A DNA stretch of 64,000 bases, from NCBI RefSeq assembly GCF_003732225.1, contig NZ_MOBJ01000014.1, positions 124,001 through 188,000 of the forward strand, given 5' to 3'. This document shows, piece by piece, positions 50,834 through 59,841 of this stretch; the first letter of the stretch is position 1; each line of letters starts with the position of its first letter. This stretch comes from Pseudomonas brassicacearum (GTDB lineage: Bacteria > Pseudomonadota > Gammaproteobacteria > Pseudomonadales > Pseudomonadaceae). The position numbers and the translations under genes are program-made. The notes under the pieces are model-generated. The model was not told the origin of the DNA. It made no database searches and worked only from the letters and a program-made list of their open reading frames with translations.

Positions 50834-52438
50834 ATGCTGGCGTACCACCAAAAGAGCTTTTTGATCGTCGATGATTTCTCGGATTTCCGTAGTTCGGTCA
50901 GGTCGATGCTGCGTGAGTTGGGTGTCAAGGATGTCGACACTGCCGACACGGGCGAGGTGGCGCTGCGCATGTGTGCGCAGAAGCGCTACGACTTCATCCT
51001 GCAGGATTATCACCTTGGCGATGGCAAGAAGAACGGTCAGCAGGTGCTCGAAGACCTGATGGTCGAGAAGCTGATCAGCCACGAAAGCGTGTTTCTGATG
51101 GTCACTGCCGAGAGCAGTCAGGCGATGGTGCTCAGTGCGCTCGAGCATGAGCCGGATGCTTATCTGACCAAGCCTTTCAACCGCGCCGGTCTGGCCCAGC
51201 GGTTGGAGCGACTGGAGCAGCGCAAGACGTTGCTCAAACCGATCCTGCAGGCGCTGGATCGGGGCAATCCTGTTGAAGTGCTGAATGCCTGCATTGCACT
51301 GTGCAAGCAAGACCCGCGTTATTCGCCGCTGTGCCTGCGCTACCGTGCCGATGCGCTGCGCGACATGAATCAGAATGAGGCGCTGGAGCGCTTGTACAAC
51401 AGCATTCTGGCGGATCGCCCGTTGCCTTGGGCCTATGTCGGTCTGGGGCGATTGATGTTCAAGCGTGGCCAGATTGCTCAGGCAAAAGCCGTGTACGAAA
51501 AGGCGCTGAAGGCTTTCCCGATGATGCCGGCGCTGTATGACGGCCTGGCCGAAGTGCTGGTCGCTGAAGGCGACACCAAGGCTGCACAGAACGTGCTCGA
51601 AGAAGCCGTTCGGTTGTCGCCATTGGCGGTGCGCAGGCAGTCGTTGCTGGGCAAGTTGGCGATGACCAACGAAGACTTCGAAGGCGCGGCGAAAGCCTAT
51701 CGTCAGGCGGTCTCGCAAGGAGCACAGTCACGCTTCAAGGACCCGGAAAGCAATCTGGGTCTGGCGCATGCACTCATCAGCAAAGGTAGCGAAAAAGGTC
51801 TGGATACCCGCACTCGACTGGAGATCAACCAGACCCTGAGCGCGGTTGCCAAGGAAAACATCAACGATCCGGGGTTGCAGATTCGGGCGCGTTTGATGAA
51901 AGCCACCAGCCTGCTGCTCAACGATGCCGAAACCGCCGAGAAGCTGACGGAGCAGGCACTGACCCGTCTGGATGGCATGGAGCAGTTCATGAGCGCCGAA
52001 GCGGCGCTGCTGGTCGCCAAGCAGTTGAAGATGCTGGGGCAGGCAGACGCCGGCAATTCGATGTTGAAAAACTGCGCAGAGATTTACGGTGACGATCCGG
52101 TGGTAATGCAGGGCATCGCCAAGCAGACCGACGACCCGGCGATTCTCAACTCCGGCAATGCGGCGGCAGATCTCAACCGCCAGGGTGTTCGCAGTTACAA
52201 GGCGGGCGCGCTCCCCGAGGCGCGGGAGCTTTTCCGCGGCGCACTGTTGTTGCAGCCGAAGAACATCAGTATTGCGCTCAACATGGCGCAATCGCTGTTA
52301 CATGGGGCCGATGCGAACCTCGACGCAGCGCTGCTGGAAGAGTGCCGCACGTGCCTGAAAATGGTGGGCATGATGCCCGAGAGCGACGCGCGTTATCCGC
52401 GTTATCAGAAGCTGCGAAGCAAGGCGTTTGGCGAATGA
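50834..52438 (+). CDS. response regulator with receiver and TPR domains
   Basis: A 534-residue protein. Residues about 8-125 are a CheY-like receiver (FLIVDDFSDFRSSVRSMLRE; phosphoacceptor Asp in FILQDYHLGDGKKNGQQVLE; Lys in AYLTKPFNRAGL). The rest is a long array of tetratricopeptide repeats (PWAYVGLGRLMFKRGQIAQA; AKAVYEKALKAFPMMPALYD; ALYDGLAEVLVAEGDTKAAQ). There is no DNA-binding or enzymatic output domain, so it most likely acts through protein contacts. Its stop overlaps the next gene's ATG (ATGA), tying it to a sensor kinase. Signal and output are unknown. Confidence 0.82.
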   Translation: MLAYHQKSFLIVDDFSDFRSSVRSMLRELGVKDVDTADTGEVALRMCAQKRYDFILQDYHLGDGKKNGQQVLEDLMVEKLISHESVFLMVTAESSQAMVLSALEHEPDAYLTKPFNRAGLAQRLERLEQRKTLLKPILQALDRGNPVEVLNACIALCKQDPRYSPLCLRYRADALRDMNQNEALERLYNSILADRPLPWAYVGLGRLMFKRGQIAQAKAVYEKALKAFPMMPALYDGLAEVLVAEGDTKAAQNVLEEAVRLSPLAVRRQSLLGKLAMTNEDFEGAAKAYRQAVSQGAQSRFKDPESNLGLAHALISKGSEKGLDTRTRLEINQTLSAVAKENINDPGLQIRARLMKATSLLLNDAETAEKLTEQALTRLDGMEQFMSAEAALLVAKQLKMLGQADAGNSMLKNCAEIYGDDPVVMQGIAKQTDDPAILNSGNAAADLNRQGVRSYKAGALPEARELFRGALLLQPKNISIALNMAQSLLHGADANLDAALLEECRTCLKMVGMMPESDARYPRYQKLRSKAFGE

Positions 52439-53127
52439 ATAGTACGGATGAGGGGCTCGACTTTTCCACGGTGATTGCCTCCACCGTGCACGACATGAAG
52501 AATTCCCTGGCCATGCTCATGCAAGCCCACGGACAGTGGCTTGCACGTTTGCCTGATGCTCAGCAGCAAACCGCCGAGCAGGGTGTGATCGACTATGAGT
52601 TCGCTCACCTCAACGGCATGCTGGTGCAGTTGCTGGGGCTCTACAAGCTCGGCGTCAACCAGTTGCCGTTGCGCCCGGACTATCACGAACTGGACGATTT
52701 CATCGAAGCGCAGTTGGCGGCTCATCAGGACGTGTTCAAGAGTCGCGGCATTCTGGTGACTTATGAGGTCGATCCCCTGAGCCCTCTCGGGTTCTTCGAT
52801 CGGGAGCTGATTGGAACGGTGCTGGCCAACGCGATCAACAACGCCATTCGTCATGCCCGGCATTCGCTGTTGATCAGCGTGGGTGAAGAAACCGGGCAGT
52901 TGGTAATGGCGATCAATGACGACGGCGATGGGTTCCCGGCCCCGATGATCGAGCGTCAGGCGGATTACGTGCAGGGCATTAACCCGGCCAGTGGCAGCAC
53001 CGGCCTTGGCCTGTATTTCGCCGCGCGCATTGCACAACTGCACCAGCGCAACGGTGAGCACGGGCGTACCGAAATCCGAAATGGCGGCCCATTGGGCGGC
53101 GGATTGTTCAGTCTTTATCTGCCCTAA
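52435..53127 (+). CDS. sensor histidine kinase, soluble
   Basis: A 230-residue kinase with no membrane segment. The H-box is TVHDMKNSLAMLMQ (His near residue 19), and the ATPase part has an N-box (LANAINNAIRHARHSLLISV), a G1 box (INDDGDGFPAPMIE) and a G2 box (STGLGLYFAARIAQL). ATG 52435 overlaps the TGA of the receiver-TPR gene in an ATGA, so the two are translationally coupled and likely form one two-component unit. A longer in-frame extension would lie inside the neighbour and is rejected. Confidence 0.82.
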   Translation: MNSTDEGLDFSTVIASTVHDMKNSLAMLMQAHGQWLARLPDAQQQTAEQGVIDYEFAHLNGMLVQLLGLYKLGVNQLPLRPDYHELDDFIEAQLAAHQDVFKSRGILVTYEVDPLSPLGFFDRELIGTVLANAINNAIRHARHSLLISVGEETGQLVMAINDDGDGFPAPMIERQADYVQGINPASGSTGLGLYFAARIAQLHQRNGEHGRTEIRNGGPLGGGLFSLYLP

Positions 53128-53142
53128 TCGAGCACAACTTCT

Positions 53143-53232
53143 GTAGGAGCTGCCGAAGGCTGCGATCTTTTGATTTTTGCGTCCTTGATGACGCCGGAAG
53201 ATCAAAAGATCGCAGCCTTCGGCAGCTCCTAC
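53143..53232. repeat. long inverted repeat, GTAGGAGCTGCCG family
   Basis: Perfect 32-bp arms (53143-53174 and 53201-53232) around 26 bp, the same family as 17600-17684 with one systematic base change in both arms (CCGAAGG for CCGCAGG). Paired change in both arms suggests selection for the fold or copying as a unit. Confidence 0.85.
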
Positions 53233-53324
53233 ATTTTTGTAAGGCGGTGCTTGATATTCCGAACGGCTGGTGCCTATTTTGTACACGTCGCCGTTCGCGG
53301 CTTGCGCACTACAAGGATAGAGTC

Positions 53325-54668
53325 ATGACGACCGATGGCCAGCGTTCACTCGCGCAGCGATTGACGGGCATTGATGAGATTGAATGTGTCACTCCGGATC
53401 TCAATGGCGTGCCACGCGGCAAGGTAATGACCGCCGAGGGTTTTCTCGAGGGGCGGCGCTTGCAGATGGCGCGTGGCGTACTGCTGCAATGCATTATGGG
53501 CGGTTATCCGCCTGCGCGGTTTTACGGCAGTGACGACGGCGACCTGGCGCTCAATGCCGATCCGAAACAGATTCACCGTCTGCCCTGGAGCAAGCAGCCG
53601 CGCGCGTTGGCCATTTGCGATGCTGATGAGTTGACCGGGGAAAGCTCGCGTCTCTCGACGCGTGGCCAGTTGAAAGCGGTGATCGCCCGTTATGCGGCGC
53701 TCGGTCTGGCGCCGGTGGTGGCGACCGAGATGGAGTTCTTTGTTTTTGCGCCGAACACCGACCCGACCCAGCCATTCCAGCCGCCGGTTGGACTGGATGG
53801 ACGTCGCGAGGAAGGTCATTCGGCATTCAGTGTCAGCTCCAACAACGGTTTGCGTCCGTTCTTCAATGAGGTCTATGAATGCATGGCAGCCCTCGGCTTG
53901 CCGCGCGATACCTTCATGCACGAGATGGGTATCAGTCAGTTCGAGATCAATCTGCTGCACGGCGATCCGCTGCTGCTGGCCGACCAGACTTTCCTGTTCA
54001 AGCACCTGCTCAAGGAAGTGGCACTCAAGCACCATCTGACCGTGGTGTGTATGGCCAAGCCACTGACGCATACGCCGGGCAGCTCGATGCACATTCACCA
54101 GAGCATCGTCGAGATCGGCACGGGGCGGAATGTGTTCAGCGATGACGCTGGACAGCCGAGCGCAATCTTCCGTCACTTCATCGGTGGTCAGCAGGCCGGC
54201 ATGGCGGATTTCACTGCGTTGTTTGCGCCGAACGTGAACTCCTATCAGCGTCTGTGCCATCCTTACGCATCGCCGAATAACGCCTGCTGGTCTCATGACA
54301 ACCGGGCAGCAGGTTTGCGGATTCCAGCCAGTTCACCGCAGGCGCGCAGGGTCGAGAACCGTCTGCCAGGCGCCGACGCCAACCCGTATCTGGCGATTGC
54401 CGCAAGCCTGGCGGCCGGGCTGCATGGCATCGAAAACGAACTGGAACCGACGCCGGCCATTCAGGGCGAGTTTGAAGTGCCGGAAAGTTTGTCGTTGCCT
54501 TGTACCTTGCATGCGGCTCTTGAGCGTCTGAAACGTAGCCAATTGGCGAAGGAACTGTTCGGCAAGGAATTCATCGAAGGCTACATTGCTTCGAAGACCA
54601 TGGAGTTGACCAGTTTCCTTGATGAAATCACTCCCTGGGAGCGGCGCGTTTTAGCAGCCCAGGCCTAA
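53325..54668 (+). CDS. glutamine synthetase family protein (PuuA-like)
   Basis: A 447-residue glutamine-synthetase-fold ligase, more like gamma-glutamylpolyamine synthetase (PuuA/PauA) than GlnA. Seen: IECVTPDLNGVPRGKVMTAE, VVATEMEFFVFAPNTD (metal-binding Glu), HEMGISQFEINLLHGDPLLL, PGSSMHIHQSIVEIGTGRNV and ENRLPGADANPYLAIAASLA. ATG 53325, with AAGGAT upstream, is chosen over in-frame extensions through the repeat. The polyamine substrate is inferred from family only; no other polyamine gene is adjacent. Confidence 0.82.
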   Translation: MTTDGQRSLAQRLTGIDEIECVTPDLNGVPRGKVMTAEGFLEGRRLQMARGVLLQCIMGGYPPARFYGSDDGDLALNADPKQIHRLPWSKQPRALAICDADELTGESSRLSTRGQLKAVIARYAALGLAPVVATEMEFFVFAPNTDPTQPFQPPVGLDGRREEGHSAFSVSSNNGLRPFFNEVYECMAALGLPRDTFMHEMGISQFEINLLHGDPLLLADQTFLFKHLLKEVALKHHLTVVCMAKPLTHTPGSSMHIHQSIVEIGTGRNVFSDDAGQPSAIFRHFIGGQQAGMADFTALFAPNVNSYQRLCHPYASPNNACWSHDNRAAGLRIPASSPQARRVENRLPGADANPYLAIAASLAAGLHGIENELEPTPAIQGEFEVPESLSLPCTLHAALERLKRSQLAKELFGKEFIEGYIASKTMELTSFLDEITPWERRVLAAQA

Positions 54669-54739
54669 CCGATCCGTCGCCGTCGGGCTATCGTTGACGG
54701 TAGCCCGATACTCACTGCAAGGAGCCGCTCGGAACGCCG

Positions 54740-56128
54740 ATGCGCCAAATCTGGAAATCCTTTCGAGCGCTTTATTTCGCCTCGCTGATGATGTTGATCG
54801 GCTCGGGCCTCCTCAGTACTTACCTGGGCTTGCGCCTGGCAGCGGACCATGTCGACAGTCTGTGGGTCGGTGCGCTGATGGCGGCCAACTACTTCGGCCT
54901 GGTGCTGGGTGGGAAAATCGGCCACCGGTTGATCGCCCGGGTCGGCCATATTCGAGCCTACTCGGCCTGTGCCGGGATCGTCGGCGCGGCAGTACTGGGG
55001 CATGGGCTGATCGACTGGCTGCCGGCCTGGCTGGTGCTGCGGATGATCGTCGGTCTGGGCATGATGTGCCAGTACATGGTCATCGAGAGCTGGTTGAACG
55101 AGCAGGCTGAAGCCAAGCAGCGCGGGGTGGTGTTCAGCGGCTACATGATCGCTTCGTACCTGGGGCTGGTGTTGGGTCAGTTGATTCTGGTCATGCACCC
55201 GTCTCTGGGGCTGGAGCTGCTGATGCTGGTGGCGCTGTGTTTTGCGCTGTGCCTGGTGCCGGTCGCCCTGACCCGACGCATTCACCCGGCGCCTCTGCAC
55301 CCGGCGCCGATGGAGCCGCGCTTCTTCATGAAGCGGGTTCCGCAGTCCCTCAGTACGGTGCTCGGCGCTGGGCTGATCGTCGGTTCGTTCTATGGTCTTG
55401 CGCCGTTGTATGCATCCCAGCAAGGGCTTTCCACTGAACAGGTCGGTCTGTTCATGGGGAGCTGCATCTTTGCAGGGTTGGTGGTGCAGTGGCCGTTGGG
55501 CTGGTTGTCGGATCGTTATGATCGGGCGGTGCTGATTCGCAGTTTTGCCTTTTGCCTGGCGTTGGCGGCGTTGCCGTTGGCGATCATGCCGCAGGTGCCG
55601 CTTGAGGTGCTGTTTGCCGCTGGCTTCGCCTGCTCATTGGTGCAGTTCTGTCTGTACCCGTTGGCGGTGGCATTTTCCAACGACCACGTCGAGGGCGATC
55701 GGCGGGTATCGCTGACGGCCATGCTGCTGGTGACTTACGGTGTTGGAGCCAGTATTGGACCGCTGGTGGCGGGTGTGCTGATGAAGTTGTTCGGCAGTCA
55801 GATGCTGTATGCGTTTTTCAGTTTCTTCGCATTGGTGCTGGTATGGCGCATCAGGCCGAAAGCGGTGACGAATCTGCATCAGGTTGATGACGCGCCGCTG
55901 CATCACGTGGCCATGCCAGACAGCATGTCGAGCTCGCCATTGGTGGCAGCCCTCGATCCGAGGGTCGATGAGCAGGTCGTTCATGATCAAATGCAAAATG
56001 GCGTGAGCCCTGATCCGGATCCCGAGCGGGACGCAAGGGCAGATGCCGAGGACGCCAGGGACTCTGGTGAAAAACCTGACGATCCTGGGCCGGAGCATCC
56101 AAAAAGTTTTACCGAGGCCAGACCTTAG
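54740..56128 (+). CDS. MFS transporter (YcaD-like)
   Basis: A 462-residue major facilitator with 12 hydrophobic segments, starting ALYFASLMMLIGSGLLSTYL; the signature after helix 2 is NYFGLVLGGKIGHRLIARVG. It has a long polar, acidic C-terminal tail of about 90 residues (DPDPERDARADAEDARD) that ordinary members lack. The substrate is unknown. It lies 71 bp after the glutamine synthetase-like gene and could be co-transcribed. Confidence 0.82.
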   Translation: MRQIWKSFRALYFASLMMLIGSGLLSTYLGLRLAADHVDSLWVGALMAANYFGLVLGGKIGHRLIARVGHIRAYSACAGIVGAAVLGHGLIDWLPAWLVLRMIVGLGMMCQYMVIESWLNEQAEAKQRGVVFSGYMIASYLGLVLGQLILVMHPSLGLELLMLVALCFALCLVPVALTRRIHPAPLHPAPMEPRFFMKRVPQSLSTVLGAGLIVGSFYGLAPLYASQQGLSTEQVGLFMGSCIFAGLVVQWPLGWLSDRYDRAVLIRSFAFCLALAALPLAIMPQVPLEVLFAAGFACSLVQFCLYPLAVAFSNDHVEGDRRVSLTAMLLVTYGVGASIGPLVAGVLMKLFGSQMLYAFFSFFALVLVWRIRPKAVTNLHQVDDAPLHHVAMPDSMSSSPLVAALDPRVDEQVVHDQMQNGVSPDPDPERDARADAEDARDSGEKPDDPGPEHPKSFTEARP

Positions 56129-56132
56129 AGGC

Positions 56133-56173
56133 AAAAAAACGGGCAGTCACCGAAAGGGACTGCCCGTTTTTTC
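56133..56173. terminator. bidirectional terminator
   Basis: ACGGGCAGTC and GACTGCCCGT arms flanked by an A run and a T run, between the convergent MFS and flgZ genes. Confidence 0.85.
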
Positions 56174-56184
56174 AAGCGTGTGGA

Positions 56185-56931
56185 TCAGAGATCGTCTTTG
56201 TCGAAGCGGCGTGCTTCGCGTTGCAACTGATAGACGAAACGCTCGACCTGACGCTGCACCAGTCCGCTCATGTTGTGAAAGCGTACACCGGCAAAGGTGG
56301 TGTCGATTTTCTCTTCGTGATGCAGATAACGGAGCTCGACCGGTGCCGTCATGCTGCCGAAGGGCAGGGCGGCAATGAAACGTTCATAGACCTGACCCAG
56401 TTGAAGCCCGCTGGTAATGTCGCCCTCAAAGCGCAGTTTGCAACCCGTCGCCGAGATGTCCAGCAGTTTGCCTTTGACGGGCGTCTTGAGCTTTTCGCCA
56501 CCGAGTTCGATGTTCACCAGTTGCGCCAGTTTCAACGCTGCGCGAAACGCGTTGCGACGCTGGTGATAAACCACTTCATCGGGCAGCGTGCCACGGTAGC
56601 AGCGGCCACCGTTGGACTCGTCGATGGTCAGTGTGCCGTTGCTTTCCCAGGCAATGCGTACGCCATCATGAAAGCCTTCAACCCGAAAAGCTTCGCCGGC
56701 AAGGAGGAAGCGTTCGCCATCGCGAGGGATCATTTCGTCGAGGGCGATCATGTTGCTGTCGCGATCGATATCGATCAGGTAGCTCTGAAAGCGCTGGCTG
56801 CGTTCGTGGAACGTGATGATCAGGGGATCATGGCTCTCTTGCAGCATCCGCAGGTTGCCGGTGATTTCCAACGGGGTGCTGAGCACCTTGGGTGGCTGCG
56901 GAGCATCTTCCGCGCTTAAGGCGTTGAACAC
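56185..56931 (-). CDS. flgZ: PilZ flagellar brake protein FlgZ (YcgR-like)
   Basis: A 248-residue YcgR/FlgZ protein. The N-terminal YcgR domain (DPLIITFHERSQRFQSYLID) is followed by a PilZ domain with the c-di-GMP-binding pattern YHQRRNAFRAALKLAQLVNI and LLDISATGCKLRFEGDITSG. It slows flagellar motion when c-di-GMP is high. The start is GTG 56931, with GGAGA 10 bases upstream. It is last of the leftward set flgM-flgN-flgZ, as in other pseudomonads. Confidence 0.9.
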   Translation of the reverse strand: MFNALSAEDAPQPPKVLSTPLEITGNLRMLQESHDPLIITFHERSQRFQSYLIDIDRDSNMIALDEMIPRDGERFLLAGEAFRVEGFHDGVRIAWESNGTLTIDESNGGRCYRGTLPDEVVYHQRRNAFRAALKLAQLVNIELGGEKLKTPVKGKLLDISATGCKLRFEGDITSGLQLGQVYERFIAALPFGSMTAPVELRYLHHEEKIDTTFAGVRFHNMSGLVQRQVERFVYQLQREARRFDKDDL

Positions 56932-57026
56932 GGTTTATCAATCTCCAGACAGAATACGATCACACGCAAGAGCCAGCATTCTGCCAGCATGTTTCGCGGC
57001 TTGATAGAGCGCGCTTATTTATGAGT

Positions 57027-57494
57027 TCAAGCCTGACTGAGCGCGCGCGGCTTCACCAGCATGGCGGTTGATCCGCGAGCGTCATAAAGGGTCGGAGGCT
57101 CGCCACCGTTGAGGATTTTCAGCTGATTGGCGGTGGTGGCTTGTTGCACCTGGATCGAGCGGCCATTGAGCTCGTTGGCGGCTTGGCAATCTGCAAGAAG
57201 TTGGGTCAGAGCATCGCTTTGGGTCAGCAACTGATCGCCAATACTTGAGTGAGCGGCGAACTGCTCCAGACCTGCGCGGTTGGCAGGAAGGTTCAGGCTC
57301 GCGAGAATTTCGCTGCGTTTGCGGCCATGCTGTTCCAGCAGAATGATCAGTGCCTGTTTCTGCGCCAGAATGTCTTCGAGCAGCGGCATGTCACGGCCGT
57401 GCAAGGCGAGGGATTCAGTCTTCAGCAGCTCCAGCAACTGTTGAGCTGGAGCAAAGTCATCGGTGATCAGTTGCAGTAAATTAGTGTCGTGCAT
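57027..57494 (-). CDS. flgN: flagellar export chaperone FlgN
   Basis: A 155-residue, almost fully helical FlgN-type protein (LLELLKTESLALHGRDMPLL; LEDILAQKQALIILLEQHGR; QVQQATTANQLKILNGGEPP with a C-terminal NG motif). FlgN escorts the hook-junction proteins FlgK and FlgL to the export gate. It follows flgM in the same direction, 48 bp apart. Confidence 0.9.
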   Translation of the reverse strand: MHDTNLLQLITDDFAPAQQLLELLKTESLALHGRDMPLLEDILAQKQALIILLEQHGRKRSEILASLNLPANRAGLEQFAAHSSIGDQLLTQSDALTQLLADCQAANELNGRSIQVQQATTANQLKILNGGEPPTLYDARGSTAMLVKPRALSQA

Positions 57495-57542
57495 GGCTGG
57501 CCTTGGGTTTTAAGCGTCCAAAAGCCTGGCGCAGGCCTTTGG

Positions 57543-57869
57543 CTAGCGCTGGGCTTCGAAGTTGAGCAGTTTGCTGGCTACACGGTTGCTGTCGACCTTA
57601 TAGCTGCCATCGGCAATCGCTGCTTTCAACTCGGCCACGCGGGCGTTGTCGACGGCAGGCTGATCGCGCAGCTTGTCAGTGATCTTCTGCAACTGCTGAG
57701 CCTCATTGCTGAGGTGTACCGATTCCCCGCTTTTGGCGGCACTGACTTGTTCGGTCGAGGTACTCGGCGGCGCGGATTTGCCGGCATCACCGGTTTCCTT
57801 GTTGGCGCTGGTACGCGTGCTGCTTGTGAGCGTGGGGGAGCTGTTTAAACGGCTGAAATCGATGACCAT
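57543..57869 (-). CDS. flgM: anti-sigma-28 factor FlgM
   Basis: A 108-residue FlgM. The N-terminal half is disordered and Ser/Thr-rich (SSPTLTSSTRTSANKETGDA); the C-terminal half holds the sigma-28-binding helices (VHLSNEAQQLQKITDKLRDQ; VAELKAAIADGSYKVDSNRV). ATG 57869 (MVIDFSRLNSS) is chosen, as the family starts this way; a longer frame upstream would cross the promoter. It is released by export when the hook is complete. Confidence 0.9.
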   Translation of the reverse strand: MVIDFSRLNSSPTLTSSTRTSANKETGDAGKSAPPSTSTEQVSAAKSGESVHLSNEAQQLQKITDKLRDQPAVDNARVAELKAAIADGSYKVDSNRVASKLLNFEAQR

Positions 57870-57906
57870 GATAAAAAAACCTCTGGGAATTTGGACGCTT
57901 GCCATG

Positions 57907-57933
57907 TTTTCGGCCATACCCGGAAAAACTTTA
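57907..57933 (-). promoter_or_regulatory. sigma-28 (FliA) promoter of flgM
   Basis: On the minus strand TAAAGTTT-N11-GCCGAAAA differs from the TAAAGTTT-N11-GCCGATAA consensus at one base. It ends 38 bp before flgM. This makes FlgM part of the regulon it inhibits. Confidence 0.8.
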
Positions 57934-58020
57934 GGCTCAATAAGTGATGAGCTCGGGCGCGTCGGTATTTGCCCTGCGTGAGGCACAGTTTAGGGAACAG
58001 GACGGTTGTGCGCCAGTAAT

Positions 58021-58782
58021 CTACATGGAGACTTCAACCTGGCCCGGGGCCATGACTTGCGCCTTGATGACCCGCTGGGAGTTGAGGTTTTTGACCCGAA
58101 TCTGCTCGCTCATACCGCCATTGGACAGCGCTTCACCCGGCATCCGCACACTGAGCGTGCCGCTGCGGGCGGTGATGACCACCTGATCACCCTTGCGCAC
58201 GACTTCTGCCTGCTCCAGATGAACGAGGGTAATGACCTGGTCGCTGACCATTGGTCGGACAAGTTTTTGTCCGATGGCTTGATCGACGTTCGTCAGATAC
58301 CCCTGATTGATCAGGCTGATATCGCGTTCGCGCAGCGCCACGTCTGAAGGCTCGATGATCCCGGCTCGCTTGAGGGGGCGAGAGGTCGTGACGACCTCGC
58401 GAAACAGGCGGACTTGAGCGGGTACGAAGACGGTCCAGGGGGAGGCGCCGTCGCAACGGACCTTCACGATAACCCGTCCTATGGGCCTGGCTGGACTCTC
58501 CAGGGTCGCTGTCAATTCCTTGTCGCACGGGGGCATGCGCAGGCGCGGATCCAGCTGGCTGACCTGGATTTCGTAGCGCCCTTCGGTTTGACTGGTGGCC
58601 AGGTAGTCTTCTACGGTGAATTCAAGAAAGCCCTGAGTGACGCCGATAAGTAGATCAGGCAAGGTAACCGGGTCAGCAAAGGCAGGGCTGCCAGCGTTCA
58701 ACAGGCATACGGCTGACAAAGCGCCGAAGAATTTGCGGCACATTGATGTCAGGCGTCGGGAAAATGTCGTTTTTGCGTTCAT
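58021..58782 (-). CDS. flgA: flagellar P-ring chaperone FlgA
   Basis: A 253-residue periplasmic protein that helps assemble the FlgI P ring. A signal peptide (KFFGALSAVCLLNAGSPAFA) precedes TLPDLLIGVTQGFLEF. The SAF-like C-terminal domain has AGIIEPSDVALRERDISLIN, IGQKLVRPMVSDQVITLVHL and VRKGDQVVITARSGTLSVRM. ATG 58782 is chosen; the long upstream extension crosses the cheV promoter region and is not family-like. Confidence 0.9.
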   Translation of the reverse strand: MNAKTTFSRRLTSMCRKFFGALSAVCLLNAGSPAFADPVTLPDLLIGVTQGFLEFTVEDYLATSQTEGRYEIQVSQLDPRLRMPPCDKELTATLESPARPIGRVIVKVRCDGASPWTVFVPAQVRLFREVVTTSRPLKRAGIIEPSDVALRERDISLINQGYLTNVDQAIGQKLVRPMVSDQVITLVHLEQAEVVRKGDQVVITARSGTLSVRMPGEALSNGGMSEQIRVKNLNSQRVIKAQVMAPGQVEVSM

Positions 58783-58863
58783 AGCAGTTAAAAAGCAAGC
58801 GCCGTGCCGTTTAGTGATGAATGTGCGTCGCAACACACTTAGCGTTGGTGTAGGAGTCTGGGC

Positions 58864-59796
58864 ATGGCTGGTGTAATGGATTCGGTAAACCAGCGCACGC
58901 AACTGGTAGGGCAGAATCGCCTGGAGCTGTTGTTGTTCCGTCTCGACGGCCAGCAGCTTTACGGGATCAACGTGTTCAAGGTTCGGGAGGTGCTGCAATG
59001 CCCCAAACTGACCCTGATGCCCAAGTCCAGTCCTGTCGTGTGCGGCGTGGCGAATATTCGGGGGGCAACCATTCCGATTCTGGATCTGGCAATGGCGACC
59101 GGCTCAGGCGGGTTGCAGGATCAAAGCAATCCCTTCGTCATCATCACGGAGTACAACACCAAGACCCAGGGGTTTTTGGTGCGGTCGGTCGAACGGATCG
59201 TCAACATGAACTGGGAAGAGATCCATCCACCGCCCAAGGGCACGGGTCGCGATCATTACCTGACCGCTGTGACTCGAGTCGACAATCAGTTAGTCGAAAT
59301 CATCGACGTGGAAAAGGTCCTGGCGGAAGTTGCGCCGACGTCGGATGTGATTTCGGCTGGAGTGATCGATGCCGAAACCCAGCACAAGGCGATTTCCTTG
59401 CGAGTGCTGACGGTCGATGACTCGTCGGTGGCGCGCAAGCAGGTCTCGCGATGCCTGCAGACAGTGGGGGTTGAAGTCGTTGCGTTGAACGACGGTCGGC
59501 AAGCGCTGGATTACCTGCGCAAACTGGTCGACGAGGGCAAGAAGCCGGAAGAAGAGTTTTTGATGATGATTTCCGACATCGAAATGCCCGAAATGGACGG
59601 TTACACCCTTACCAGCGAGATCCGCAGCGACCCTCGCATGCAAAAGCTCCATATCATCCTGCATACTTCGTTGTCAGGTGTGTTCAATCAGGCGATGGTG
59701 AAGAAAGTCGGAGCTGATGACTTCCTTGCCAAATTCCGTCCTGATGACCTGGCATCCCGGGTAGTCGACCGGATCAAAGCAGCAGACAACAGCTAG
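58864..59796 (+). CDS. cheV: chemotaxis coupling protein CheV
   Basis: A 310-residue fusion of a CheW-like coupling domain (FRLDGQQLYGINVFKVREVL; GVANIRGATIPILDLAMATG) and a receiver domain (LTVDDSSVARKQVSRCLQTV; phosphoacceptor Asp in ISDIEMPEMDGYTLTSEIRS). CheV links receptors to CheA and adapts the signal when phosphorylated. It is divergent from flgA and precedes cheR by 45 bp. Confidence 0.93.
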   Translation: MAGVMDSVNQRTQLVGQNRLELLLFRLDGQQLYGINVFKVREVLQCPKLTLMPKSSPVVCGVANIRGATIPILDLAMATGSGGLQDQSNPFVIITEYNTKTQGFLVRSVERIVNMNWEEIHPPPKGTGRDHYLTAVTRVDNQLVEIIDVEKVLAEVAPTSDVISAGVIDAETQHKAISLRVLTVDDSSVARKQVSRCLQTVGVEVVALNDGRQALDYLRKLVDEGKKPEEEFLMMISDIEMPEMDGYTLTSEIRSDPRMQKLHIILHTSLSGVFNQAMVKKVGADDFLAKFRPDDLASRVVDRIKAADNS

Positions 59797-59841
59797 TGGC
59801 CTTCGCTCCTGGCGTTCAACACGATTTAAGAGGCGGCATCA

